Source: Euleptes europaea (lineage: Eukaryota; Chordata; Lepidosauria; Squamata; Sphaerodactylidae). Taken from it: 64,000 bases of DNA. Position 1 is the stretch's first letter. Each line of letters opens with the position of its first letter. The translations under genes and the position numbers were made by a program. This document shows positions 1 through 12,300 of this stretch, piece by piece. A model generated the notes under the pieces. It was not told the origin of the DNA. It saw only the letters and a list, made by a program, of their open reading frames with translations, and searched no databases. The stretch is from assembly GCF_029931775.1 (NCBI RefSeq), contig NC_079323.1, forward strand, positions 32,258,882-32,322,881, written 5' to 3'.

Positions 1-32
1 GAATAAGCTCGAAAATGCCCTAGTTGCATCAC

Positions 33-401
33 TTAATGACACTGTGAGAAGGGTGCACAATTAAATATATCAAAGTAAAGATGAAACACATTATTCCAAA
101 AATGGAAAAAGACTAGGTTAGCTTGGCCATCAGTTAATTTAATCAATTCAGTCGACTTGCATAATTCAGCAAGCTCCCAAACCTTGTTTCTCCAAGAGGT
201 GATGTTTAAGGATTTGGCTTTCTTCCAATTGTGTGCAAGCAGCAATTTTGTTGCTGTCAAAAGGGCAAAGACCATGCTTTTGTGTGCTACTACACTTTTG
301 ATTGTGCACTGAAAAGGATATGGGAAGCTAGTGCGAATGTACATCCCTATGCACAAAGTGTGCTTACACTTTTTCTTCCAATACTGAATTTCTGTTTGCA
401 A
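33..401 (-). mobile_element. L1-like LINE fragment, ORF2 C-terminal end
   Basis: An open stretch of about 120 codons on the minus strand reads like the C-terminal tail of an L1-type ORF2 protein: a run of the type LLLAHNW followed by SWRNKVWELA, which resembles the conserved W-x(n)-W-x(5)-WE pattern after the reverse transcriptase and Cys-rich region. No reverse transcriptase core is present, so this is a short 5'-truncated copy. Assignment to L1 rather than another LINE clade is by motif memory only. Confidence 0.55.
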
Positions 402-1640
402 AGATAATAGTCATATCTTGCCTTCAAAAGACAACAGGACCTGGTCTGTACGATCGCTCATTCGGTGGCTGTCTTCTCTTTCTGTAAAAAAAAAAAAAAA
501 ATCTGTGGTTTTTCCCTACTGCTTAATCCATAGTCATCTTTAAGTCAGGAAATGAAATCACCCAAAGGAATGTTCAGTGCTGAGAATATTCCAGGAAACC
601 GTCCCCTTCTCCCTATCCTTGCAGCTGAAAGGAAGAGGAAGTGACTGTTTTTCATCCAGCAGCCAATGTACGTCAATAGAATATATTTTGTCAATAAGTG
701 GAAATAATCAGTTCTTTGTCTTCTGAGGTGGGAGAATTCTTATCAGCGCCATTTCTACTAAATGTTATGTTCATAAATGGGAAGTTTTATGATACAGCAA
801 TTGCTGAAGGTGCTACTGGTGTCATTTAGAATCTCTGTTGTGGTGTTCCACGGAAACTAGCAAACTTGTACCCTAACATTGCAGTATTTGTCAACTCATA
901 GATGCGTCACAGTTTAGAAACTAGTGTTCTCAGAATTGTAGTGACCAGAGCCAGGCATGGCTGCATAAGTAAAATTGTGCTGCCCTTCCCTTTTCCGTGT
1001 TGTAGTTTGTCACAAAATGATGTTTTCTCCCGTAAAACTCAGCACACTAATTGTTTCTTTGATTCCACACGAAATATTCTCCATAAGCTTTCATTATCAC
1101 ATCTGTCCATGCAATCAATTGACGGTGAGGTTTTAGTCACCCCTCCTCCAGCACTGATATGTTTTCAATTAATCTGGCAAGTAGCCTTCTCCCATTTAGG
1201 TTTCTTTATGTTTGCTGCTGGTAAACATTAACTTCTTTCTATTGGCAAAATAGAAGAGGAAATGAAACAGCCCTTCCTTCTTCGTGCCCTGTACGCATGT
1301 TCTAAGCTTTAGTAGTTACTAAACTGCTACTATTACCAAAGTAGTCTTTACTACTTCGTGAAAATGGCTAATTGTGACGAAATATTTCAGTTTTGGCAAC
1401 TTCAGCAATCCTTTTGAGTTTATACATCTATCTAAAATTAGCACTCTTATTGCCATGTGGGTAAGCAGACACTCAAGGTGTATAACAGCAATATTATGCA
1501 ATAGTACAAAGCTGCCAGGTAGTTTCATCTCTGAAGTTAAGCAGTATTGGGCTGGGTCATTAGGAGGTCTAGGAACTTCCTTAAAGGAACAGCAGGATGT
1601 GAAATGCTTGTCTATTTAGAAACATGTTATAGCGTTTCTC
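402..1640. other. Intergenic DNA upstream of F5, nothing recognised
   Basis: AT-rich DNA with short uninformative reading frames on both strands. No exon, RNA gene or familiar repeat was recognised. An A15-17 run near 487-501 is the only low-complexity feature. Confidence 0.5.
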
Positions 1641-2300
1641 CAGAGACCTGCACAACGCAGCTACAAGTAAAAACACAAATCATTAAAGTACAATAAAACC
1701 AGTGTTAAAACACACCATAAAACATCCCTCAGGCTAGAAGTAGACCATAAAAACAGTTTTTAAAAGTTGGAACCTCTTAATTAAAAGCCTGGGTAAAGAG
1801 AAATGTTTTGGCCTGCCACCTAAGAGACAATAAAGTTAGGGTGTCGGGTGAAACTTGAGGGCATTCCAAAGGCAATGAGCCAGCACTGAAAAAGCTCTGC
1901 TCCGGTTGCTGGTTGCCATCCACCTCTCTTCTAAGGGTATGGGCACACTTTTAATACACTGTTTTTGGTTTTTAAGATTAAGCTTTTATGCTGACTAGTG
2001 AAATGGTATTTAATCATATTGTTTTTTCCTTACTGAATCTTTGTTATTTATTTATAGCCCACTTTTGTCACTGAGATTCAAGGTGGATTTCACAATGTAA
2101 AACAGTGAAATCAAAATAATTAGCAATCCAATAGGACTAGAGTTACAAAAGTTAATATCAGAGTTACAAAAATTAATATATGTCAAACGATGCAGAAAAG
2201 TGAAACTACAAAGTAGAAAAGAATGCAGTAAGAGCAGTATGCAAAATGCAGAATGCAGTAAGATGATACATACTATACATAGTGGCACAGACTACAATCC
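1640..2300. repeat. Old LINE-derived repeat fragments (CR1/L2-like)
   Basis: Two adjacent diverged pieces. The first (about 1640-1960) has the look of a LINE 3' region found repeatedly in reptiles. The second (about 2040-2290) begins with a TTTATTTATA run followed by a 'cccacttttgtcactgag' motif typical of interspersed reptile repeats. Family assignment is uncertain. Confidence 0.4.
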
Positions 2301-4080
2301 TGTTCCCTTTGTAAAAAAACCTTCCTGAACAAATCTGTTATACTATAGCCCTATTACCTTTTATAAAAATACCCTGTTGCACAAAGGTTAGATAATAATA
2401 TCTGATAAACCATTTATAGTGGGTTTAATCCCTGGCAAAATTTCTGCTTTTGTTAGAGCTCTTGTGTAAGAAGAGGTGCAAGAAGATGACCAAGAGAGCT
2501 GCTTTCACTAAGTCAAACATTGTTACCCCGGTTGTGTTTCCTTACAAAAGGATATTGTGCAATTAATTTCTGCACTAGATGTTGCACAAAATCATGTGCA
2601 AGTGGAACTGTGTACATTGATTTATTTTTATGCTTGCAGGATCCAAGCCAAGGTTTTTTTTAAAAAATGATTGCTGAAACATTGCTGAGTTCCTCATGTG
2701 GGCTGTTCAATATCAATAGGACAGTCAGTTTTTTGTTAAAGTTTTAAAACACCTGTGTTATGCAGACTGACAGAGGTGGCAGAATTGGGCACAGGTTTAG
2801 AATAGATGGTTTCCTGTAAGCGCTGTTGTTGACAGCTGGCAGAAACTTGAACACATAAGCTACAAAGCCTTGTGTGAACCCCAGAGCCCTTTTCAGAACA
2901 CTGTTCTTAGTCCATTTCAGATTGGGAATACATTAAGTGATACCAAAGAATAAGAGAGGAACATCATTGGGGGTGGAGGGGAAAAAAGAGATGCTATCCT
3001 GAATATGGTGCCAAGAACCCAGGCTGAGGAGACAACTTTCTTGGTATCTTAAAATCTACAACTGTAAGGAAAATTGATTGGGAATAAACTTTTCCTTTTT
3101 AAAATAGCCATAGTGGTTTATTCTTACCTCTTTCAGAAAAAGTCTTTTTAATTTTTTAAGATTATTTTGATAGTTATGCATAAAGAACCAGGCTTCGAGT
3201 GTACTTCAGGCTTGCCTCTGTATCATTCATAAGATGGGTATCTGATTTTTTTTTTAAAGTTGGTATTCCCCCATAACTGGTATAATGTAAAGCTCTCAAA
3301 GTGGGACCAAGCACAAACAATCAACCCTGTCAAACTAGAAACAAATAGAAATCTCCCAGTTCTTATATGAAAAGTTGGGTGATAAAATGATCTTTACCTG
3401 CTCTGGGTAAGAGTAAAATGCGGGGGGGGGGGGGGGAACTGAACATTTTGTGGTTGTAAAGTTCCCTTATAGGAACGCATCGCTCAGATTACTGTGTTCC
3501 TGATGGATGCCAATACTGTGACCTTTTCTGCACACTGGACTTTCTGCTGCTTTTCCCTGTGATGAAATCACAAGCTGCTGCTTCAAGTTGGCTGTGTCCC
3601 TTCCGCATAACAGCCTTTTCTATGCAGCTTATGTGTGGTGGAGTCGGAGCAGAGCTGCTTTATTTCTTCCGCTCTACACAAAAATAAAGAGGATTTTCCA
3701 CGCTTTTCGTCAGCCGTGGACCTCCACCTTAAAACGTTGTGTTGTTGTTGCGCATGCACAATTGCATCACCAACACTGACAAAAATCTCACCAAATCTCA
3801 CTTACATGTAGTGATGTGATTTGCCAGCTGGATTCCTGCCATGTGATGGGCAGTCTTAGGGTGCTTTTTAAATTTTAAATATGCAGCTTACTACCACCAG
3901 CCACCATTTTGGTCCCAGATCAGAGCATCATCGTACTACTTTGTGCAACTTTCCCTCTTTTTCTGAAAGCAAAGGACATGGAAGCCCATATAGTACTCCT
4001 CATGCACAGTGTGCTGCTGTCCATCGTAAACCTCATCCTGCTCTGCCTTAAATCATCTTTGAATGTTTGCTCAGTTTATT
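2300..4080. other. Intergenic DNA, nothing recognised; one long G run
   Basis: No gene or clear repeat was recognised. A run of about 15 G residues lies at about 3422-3436. Short overlapping reading frames around 3580-3800 have no recognisable content. Confidence 0.45.
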
Positions 4081-4620
4081 TGCACAGGCTTAGGAAAAGG
4101 AAAAGGCTCCGTTGTGCCTCGCTCTCTTCTGCAGTTGCCGAACATGTAACTGGCCTTTCCACTGTGCTGAGGGACTCCCGCCAGGACAGGCAAAGATGGC
4201 ATACCCTTGCTGGCATGTGTTTTCCCCATCATCATTGGGTGAACCTGAGAAGCACCAACTGGTGGGAGAACTTCATTCTCAGCATGTGGAACAATGAGCA
4301 GTGGGTCTACAATTTCTGTGTGATCTGCCAAACCTTGTATCTGCCCTGAGAGGAAGGCTACTACAACAGAGAACCAAGATGCTTGCACTGATTTGTGTAG
4401 AGAAGCAATTCATGGCCATTTGGTATCTGGCGAATGTTAACTCCTACCATGAAGTTTGTGAGCAATTTGGTTTGGGACTCTCCCCAGCTGGAAGAAATCA
4501 TCCTGGAGGTGTGTTTCGCCGTGGAGATCAAATCGCTGAAGAAGACTGTCTGCCTGGGCAACAAGTTCACAATGGTAAGCCATCTCAATTTTTTTTTTAA
4601 AGTCATTTTCTACTAGTGTT
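4080..4620 (+). mobile_element. Degenerate PIF/Harbinger transposase fragment (HARBI1-like)
   Basis: Three overlapping plus-strand frames together resemble the N-terminal half of a Harbinger-type transposase. About 4255-4345 gives a WWENF...NNEQWVYNFC segment. About 4380-4490 gives EKQFMAIWYLANVNSYHEV followed by CEQFGLGLS, matching the helix-turn-helix region that precedes the DDE domain. A shifted frame from about 4485 continues with EIILEVCFAVEIKSLKK. The frame changes mean it is inactive. No DDE catalytic half was seen downstream. Harbinger elements are cut-and-paste DNA transposons and are the source of the vertebrate HARBI1 gene; this copy is a pseudogene remnant rather than HARBI1 itself, which is longer and intact. 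Confidence 0.6.
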
Positions 4621-5690
4621 GCAACACAAATTTAACAACAAAATAACTTTGGTTGTAGCCACTGAACCAAAGGGACACAATTTTCCTGTTGCACTCCAGT
4701 GGAAAATTATGGATTGCATTTTAAAATGGAAGATGGAATCTTGCACAGTCGTTCATCGGTGGATCTTAAAAACAGGAAGGTTCATACCAGCACCGGCTTC
4801 CTCCAGAGGTCCATGAGAGGTTATGCCAGCTTCCCAGTTCCAAAGAGAGAACTATTCACCAATCCAATGCAATCACCCCCCAAAACTTTGAAGCATGGAG
4901 ATGATTTGATAATGCCAATAGCTCTGTAGAGCATCATTTAGGAACTACCCTTGTGCAAAATGCTTGCTTCCAGAAGTCATTTTTTAAAAATACTAAGCTA
5001 AGGTGCCAAACTCCAGTGACTGCATCTATTGGTCTTCGTTAGAAAGTTGATTTCTCTTTTGGCCTTTAGTGTATAACCAAAGAACATCTTCTTAAGTGTG
5101 AAACTTTGTTGAAGTCAGTGGACATAACAATTTAAGCTTCTCTTCGTTCCTTAAAGGCCAGTTAGTGAATGTTTCATAGGACAGAGATAACAGTTTCCCG
5201 CAGGGATAGCCACCTGGCTGCCTATGGGACATTTGGAGTCCCAAGTCAATCTTTATCTGACACTGTTGCTTCTGCCAAATTACAGAGAGTATCCTTGCCA
5301 AACATAAAACAAAGCAAGGTAAACCGTTTGCTCAGTTTTGTTCATAAGGGAAAGAGAAACTTGTTCAACTAGTAAGATTTAGGGTGATTCTGTATTGCAA
5401 TGTTACCTCTCTCTTTCTGATTATTAAAGTATTACGTTTATGTATGTGCAAATAATGATATTCCCTGTGCACACGTGCTCCGTAACGAAGATGACCTTTC
5501 TACTGAATAACACCATCGTTATTAAGAAACCTAGTAAATTTATCTCACAGACCACTGATGGGAGGATTAAAAGGCCCCTTGAGAACACAAGCCGGCCTTG
5601 GTTTTACAGCAGGGAGAAATGGCCAAAGCTTTTTATCAAGGTGGGCTCTGCATTCCTTTTGACCTGCACGGTGTCCACACGAGTGGTTGC
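4621..5690. other. Intergenic DNA, nothing recognised
   Basis: No host exon or familiar repeat was recognised. Several small reading frames occur on both strands without known motifs. Confidence 0.4.
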
Positions 5691-5915
5691 TACCATAAGA
5701 ACATAGCATAAGAAAGGCCATGCTGGATCAGACCAAGGTCCATCAAGTCCAGCAGTCTGTTCACACAGTGGCCAACCAGGTGCCTCTAGGAAGCCCACAA
5801 ACCAGACGATTGCAGCAGCACCATCCTGCCTGTGTTCCACAGCACCTAATATAATAGGCATGTTCCTCTGATCCTGGAGAGAATAGGTATGCATCATGAC
5901 TAGTATCTAGTGGGC
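5691..5915 (-). mobile_element. CR1-like LINE 3' end
   Basis: The reverse complement matches, over most of its length, the 3' part of the better preserved CR1-like copy at 54115-54680, including the block describing tgtgaacagactgctgga and the end with a TTCTTATG-type repeat. It is 5'-truncated, as usual for CR1. It lies about 300 bp upstream of the F5 start codon. Confidence 0.7.
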
Positions 5916-6209
5916 AACGGCCCAGTTAAACTACCTGCCTTGTAGAGTGTAGCCTGCTTTGCACCATTTGCTCCTCCGCAGAGAAAATTGCTGGAAGAGG
6001 AGCAGAACGAGGCAAATTCAGCAGCTGACTCTTCTGTGACCTTCTCAACAGAGGGAGGGGGGGGAGAAAAAGAGCAGTGACCTAGGCGTTGCCAGCATCG
6101 CTGTCCCTTGCGACACCAGCCACAGAGGATCTATTTTTCCTGGGGAAGTTGCAAGCTGCAGCAGGAAGAGCCGTATATGCCTCATCTGTCTCTCAGCAGA
6201 ACAACATCC

Positions 6210-6376
6210 ATGGGACCTTTCCTTAGCTCCTGTGGGCATCTTCTCTGGATGTTCCTGGCCTTGGGCTGGTTAGGTTTGGGGATTCCCACTGTGAAAGCAG
6301 CTCGGCTCCGGGAGCATTACATAGCGGCGCAAGTCACCAGTTGGAGCTATGGATTCCCACCCAAGGGACAATCCAG
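6210..6376 (+). CDS. F5: F5 exon 1 (signal peptide, start of A1)
   Basis: Residues 1-56. The start at 6210 gives a 30-residue signal peptide with a hydrophobic core ([14 protein letters not shown]) and a likely cut before [11 protein letters not shown], which aligns with human AQLRQFYVAAQ. In-frame upstream ATGs at 6108 and 6177 would give abnormally long leaders; an internal ATG at 6249 would shorten it. The donor is CAG|GTAACA, and the exon ends after two bases of a codon. Confidence 0.92.
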
Positions 6377-9300
6377 GTAACAAAAACTTTGGGGCTTATG
6401 TAGTACCTGGATATATGAAGGAGAAGGAATGGCACAGGCTAGTAGGCTGACCAAGGACAATGGGAGTTTAGCATTAATTCCAATAGGAGAAGTGGAGTGT
6501 GTCTTTAAATCACGAGAATTTTGGCCATTTTCTGCTGATAGTCTCCTGAATATGTTGTGTAGTGGTTAAAAGCAGTGGTTTGGAGTGGTGGAGTCTGATC
6601 TGGAGAACCGGGTTTGATTCCCCACTCCTCCACATGCGTGGCGGAGGCTAATCTGGTGAACTGGATTTGTTTCCCCACTCTTACACACAAAGCCAGCTGG
6701 GTGACTGGGCTAGTCACACTCTCTCAGCCTCACCTACCTCACAAGGTGTCTGTTGTGGGGAGTGACTGTAAACCAGTTTGAGTCTCCCTGAAGTGGTAGA
6801 GAAAGTTGGCATATTAAAACCAATTCTTCTTCTTTCAGTGTCTATACACTTTTTCTTCTTTTTAGTATCGTTAAGGTAATTTATACTGTACTAGGAAGAG
6901 AGAACTCTATTATACATACAGGGAGGATTTTTTTGGAGGATGAATTGCATGTATGAGTCAGAGTGCCAGTGTGGTTAGAGTGTCAGACTAGGATGTGGAA
7001 GACCCAGGTTCAAATCCCCACTCTGCTGTGGAAGCTTGCTGAGTGACCTTGGGGCCAGTCACACACTCTCAGCCTAACCTAACCTCACAAGGTTGTTGTG
7101 AGGATAAAGTGGAAGAGGGGTGAACGATGTAAGCCACCTTGGGTCCCCGCCGGGGAGAAAGACAGGGTAGAAATGAAGTTTAATTAATTAAACAAACATT
7201 TCAACATGCAGCCCACCAGCTTCCAGTCAGGGCCCATGCAGGAGGAAATGGGTGCACTTTATTGGGGAGGAGCAGCCCGGGCTGTAACCTCATTACTTCA
7301 TATGATTTGTTTATGGCGTTTCAGAAAAACAATGGAAATGTTCACATACACACACATGAAGCTGCCTGATACTGAATCAAACCATAAAGGTCCATCAAAG
7401 TCAGTATTGTCTACTCAGACCAACAGCAGCTCTCCAGGGTCTCAGGCAGGGGTCTTTCACATCGCCTCCTTGCCCAGTCCCTTTAACTGGAGATGCCGGG
7501 GAGTCATTTCATGACTCACGAGATTTTTTAAATCAGATAAGATTGCAATGGGTGTGTGTGGGGGTGTTTGTGAGGGTGTTTGTACCAGGCTTCCAAAAAA
7601 TTATGCTTTGAGCCCTGAAAATGCACGGGAAAGCTACTGCAGACATGCTTTGGAGAAGATCACTGGATCAGGGAAGAAAAACGAGGGATTTCTCCTCCAT
7701 GTAAATTCCAGCTGCTCCTAAACTTTCCATCTTGTGGAATCTGATCCCACAATTCATTGCCCAGGGAAGGTGGTAAATCAGGTTCACGTGCATAGTGCTT
7801 TTTGCATTCAACTGAGAGAGACTATACAATTACATGTTAGTTTTTATGTTACATTTGGCTTGAAGAAGAGTTGGTTTTTATACCCTGTTTTTCTCTACCG
7901 CAAGGAATCTTAAAGAGGCTTACAGTCACGATCTCTTCCTCTCCCCACAACAGGCACCTTGTGAGGCAGATGGTGCTGAGAGAGTTTGGAGAGAACTGTG
8001 ACTAGCCCATTGATTCAGAGGGTCGCCATGAGTTGGAAGTGGGGAACAGAACCCGGTTCTCATGATTAGAGCCCCAGCAGGGACTGGCAGCAGGATGTCA
8101 GCTGCAAGTTCCCTGCAGGAGTGGATTTGGGACTGGATTTGGATTGGGACCATGGACAGGAGAAGGGGGTCTCCAGCCATCCCCTTCATACCAGTTTCCT
8201 GACCTGAAATACCTCAGAAAAGGAACTGCACATGCAAACATTCACTGCATGTGCAGCCCCCCAATGAGGCAAATAATACCCCCAGAATAATTTTGAGTCA
8301 GGAATGTGGCACAGGGGAAGGCTGCAGCCCTTCCGCCCCCCACCCCATGCTGTGGTCCCAATCCAAACTAGGCCCCTGCAATGTTTCAGGGTTGAGTTCC
8401 CATGATGATCTCACAGCTGCCACATGGCTGCAAGTCCCCATGGTGACCACCTGTTAAATGTAGCATGTAGGTTGGAACAGTGTTCTGTAGATGCACAGGA
8501 ATGGGTTCTCCGGCCTACTACTGAGAATGACCCTCTATCGTCCCCTATGAATATCTATAATGGTCCAAAATTAATATCTTTATGAAAGGGGAAGATGAAA
8601 TCTTGAATGTTGAATATTTTGGGCAACAGAATCAAGGATGCAATTGTGTACTGCTTTGTAGAGTGCGTATGATGTGGAGCATCAGCCACAGAGGTGTAAC
8701 CCTCTCCTCCTCTATGAAGCCACTGGGCATGCAGTTGCTGTACCATTGCATTCCAATACAGATAAGTAATTTGTGGTAACCCGCTTTTCCTGAGGGAAGC
8801 CTATGCAGTGAGTGTCCAGAGAAAAACCAGAAGTGAGAAGCCCCTAGGTGACATGCAGTAGTGCCTCCAACTGATAGAAACTGCACGGCTCCTCCACACA
8901 ACAGCGCCACATTGAACATTGAAATGGTCTGACGAGGTGGATTGTAAGAACACCTTTGGGAGTCTTTAGCCTTCTAATATCCAGACCTTGGCTCCTCCTC
9001 CAAGGTCTTGAGAATATCAGCTTTCATTTTAAAACACAGCAGGTTTCTAGCCCATATAGGTTCAGAATAAAACCTGGTAGTGTTGTGGTGGTTTCCTGTG
9101 CTCCTTGCTTTTGCTTCCATCCCTGACTGAATCCAACCAAGACCTAAAGTTAGAATGCAAAATGACAAATTCTAAAATATAGCCTTAAAAAATGCTACAA
9201 GATGTGCATCTGGAATAAAATACACAGATTAATTTTTGTAACTATGCCTAATTTGAACAATGTATTTATATCATAGACTTTTTGTACCTCCTTTTGTCCC

Positions 9301-12300
9301 TCCCATGTAAGTGACTTTATATGACAAAAAATCCTTTTTTTTTTCAGATTACCAAATTCAAGCCCTCTGTTCAACAAAATTGTCTACAGAGAGTATGAAG
9401 CAGGTTTCCAAAAAGAAAAACCAACAGATGCTCTGTCAGGTGAAGAGAACATTATTTTCAGAAGCTATTTTTTAAATCAGTGTAACCTGCCCATTGTTAT
9501 GAACCCAAGTTAACAGTTTTAAACCAGTTTATTTATTTATTATATGTTCAGTCTGCTTTTCAGACAAAAATGCTCTCCCAAAGAATTACACAGAAAAATG
9601 GTCTATGTAAGAGTAGAATGTGGGTAGAAGCATGACTGACCAATTGTCCTACCGATTAGTTCTTTGCCTCAAGAGGTAAGTTTCAGCTTATTTGCATGTT
9701 GCCAAACTGACAGAGGAAGAAGCTTCCTTTTTTTGCTTTTATTTTCCCAGGGGTTTTGGCACACATGGCTTTCCTTAAAGTTACAGCCATCGGAATATGA
9801 ATGGGGAAGAGTGGGCGCGTGTGCTTTGTAAAAAAACACCTCATCCCATTGAGATGAACACAGTGTACAGTTTAAAAAGTTAACCTTATGAAGAGATGCG
9901 AATGAGGAGTGTCGTACTTTTCACAACATGCCCATTTGATGCTCCAGCCTCATACAACACCGTTTCAGGGGCAAGAAAGGAACTGTAGAAACTCATGATT
10001 ATGTTGCACATTCCTATTGCATCCCAGCCTTTCTTTCTTTATACTGTGATGGCCTGATATGACCAAAACAGCAAACAATTGTTTTAATGGTCACTTCTAA
10101 CAAGGCATAAAAAGCTATAAAGATGCTTGCCACATGACTCGAGAGGATAGATCAATTAGAATAATAGAATCATAGAATCACAGAGTTGGAAGGGACCACC
10201 AGGGTCATCTAGTCCAACCCCCTGCACAATGCAGGAAACCCACGACCACCCCCCACACCCCCAGTGACCCCCACTCCATGTCCAGAAGATGGCCAAGATG
10301 CCCTCCCTCTCATCATCTGCCTAAGGTAATAGAAACAGCATTGCTGACAGATGGCCATCTAGCCTCTGCTTAAAAACCTCCAGGGAAGGAGTGCTTACCA
10401 CCTCCCGAGGAAGGAACCGCTCTAACTGTTAGAAAATTCTTCCTAATGTCTAGACAGAAACTCTTTTGATTTAATTTCAACCCAATTGATAGATGTAACA
10501 GCACAAGCTATGTCAACTTTTCTTGGTTTTAAGTTACTACGGTGGAAAGGTAGTATCTCCTGATAGCCACACTACACCTCCAGAAGTGTGTGAGTCTCTT
10601 TGCCTCCTGTATTATAATCCCAACGACAATCAGGGGAGGCCAAATCTCCTTTGCCAGGAAGGGCCATTTTGTTATTGAAGCTTTCCCTTCTTTAAAAAAA
10701 AAAACACATTTCATTTTCGTAGGGCTGCTGGGGCCAACGCTACATGCTGAAGTGGGAGATACACTCATCGTTCATTTTAAGAACATGGCGAACAAACCAC
10801 TGAGCATTCATCCACAAGGCATATCGTACAGCAAACAATTTGAGGGTAAGTGCTGTGAGATGTTCTGGTCCCTTTTCTGTATTGCAGATTGGAATGAAGT
10901 TTTTTTCTGCCCCTGTAATTCCAGTGTAATACCTATTTATCGTACTTTGGTCATATTATGAGAAGACAAGAGTCACTAGAAAAGACAATAATGCTTGGAA
11001 AAGTCAAAGGTAAAGGTCCCCTGTGCAAGCACCGGGTCTTTCCTGACCCATGGGGTGACGTCACATCCCGACATTTCCTAGGCAGATGCTTGTTTACGGG
11101 GTGGTTTGCCACTGCCTTCCCCAATCATCTTCCCTTTACCCCCAGCAGCAAGCTGGGTACTCATTTTACCAACCTCGGAAGGATGGAAGGCTGAGTCAAC
11201 CTTGAGCCGGCTACCTGAAACCGGCTTCCGTCGGGATCGAACTCAGGTTGTGAGCAGAACTTGGACTGCAGTACTGCAGCTTACCACTCTGCGCCACGGG
11301 GCTCCTTCAGGAAAAGTCAAAGGCAGCAGGAAAAGATGGATTGACTTCATAAAGGAAACCGTGGCCCTCAGTTTGCAAGACCTGTGCAGGGACGTTGATT
11401 CATAGGGTCGCCATGAGTCGGAAGCAACTTGACGGCATTTAACACACACACACAAACCTATTTATGTCACGTTGAGAACATTTGCACAGATAATATAAGA
11501 GAGCCTATGCTTGTCATGTGAGAAAATAAGAAGTAACACGTGAATAGTGCTGCCTTTAAAAATATTCATAGGGACCTCAAGTCTTCCCAACCAAGAACAG
11601 ATTCTGGACCAACAACACGCGAGACATATTAGGGGACCACTTGTGATATATAGATGTATGTCCTGAAAAAACTTCTCATAGAGAGTTTAGTTTTTCGAGG
11701 TACTGAGAGATTCTATGGTGCTACATACTTCAAGAAGGATTTGTTTCCTTCCGAAGTATGGGCCTTGAGACCTAAATGAGTCACATCACCCTTTTGGTAT
11801 GGTATGGGTTTGTATTTGTGGTGAAAGTTGAATTTGGTCCACTCAAGCACAGCTCAAAGATCACCACACAGTATTCAACCACATTTCATAACCTGTACTC
11901 ACACCATGCTAGTGCTCAGATTAGGGCTGTCGATTCAGTTCTGCCCGAACTGAAAATCAACCGAATTTTCCTCGATTCGGCGCTTTTCTGTTCGGACGGA
12001 TCCAAACTCCAAAATGGAAGAAATCCGGGAGGCCGAACTCTTCATGTTCGGTGAGTTCGGCGAGTAAATTCGGTGAATTCGGTGGTTCGGCGGAGACGCA
12101 TGCGCAGGAGCTGATCCGCCCGTTGGCAATCTGGTTTCTCCCGCGGCCAATGGTAGCCCAGCAGATTCTTCTCATGGCCAATCAGAGCATTGATTTGAAG
12201 TTTTGAACTGGCCAAGAGAAAGTTTAAAACGCCCGCCCATCCCTCCCTTCCCCACTGTCTTCCATTTTGGTGGCGAGAGATCCAGCGATTCCAGCCAGCA

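Noticed and set aside
3583-4349. Overlapping frames on both strands near 3.6-4.3 kb as a host gene
   Set aside because: Only the part from about 4080 resembles a known protein, and that is a frame-broken Harbinger remnant.
1-6200. SELP or other neighbour exons upstream of F5
   Set aside because: Searched by eye for lectin, EGF and sushi motifs in all frames; none seen.
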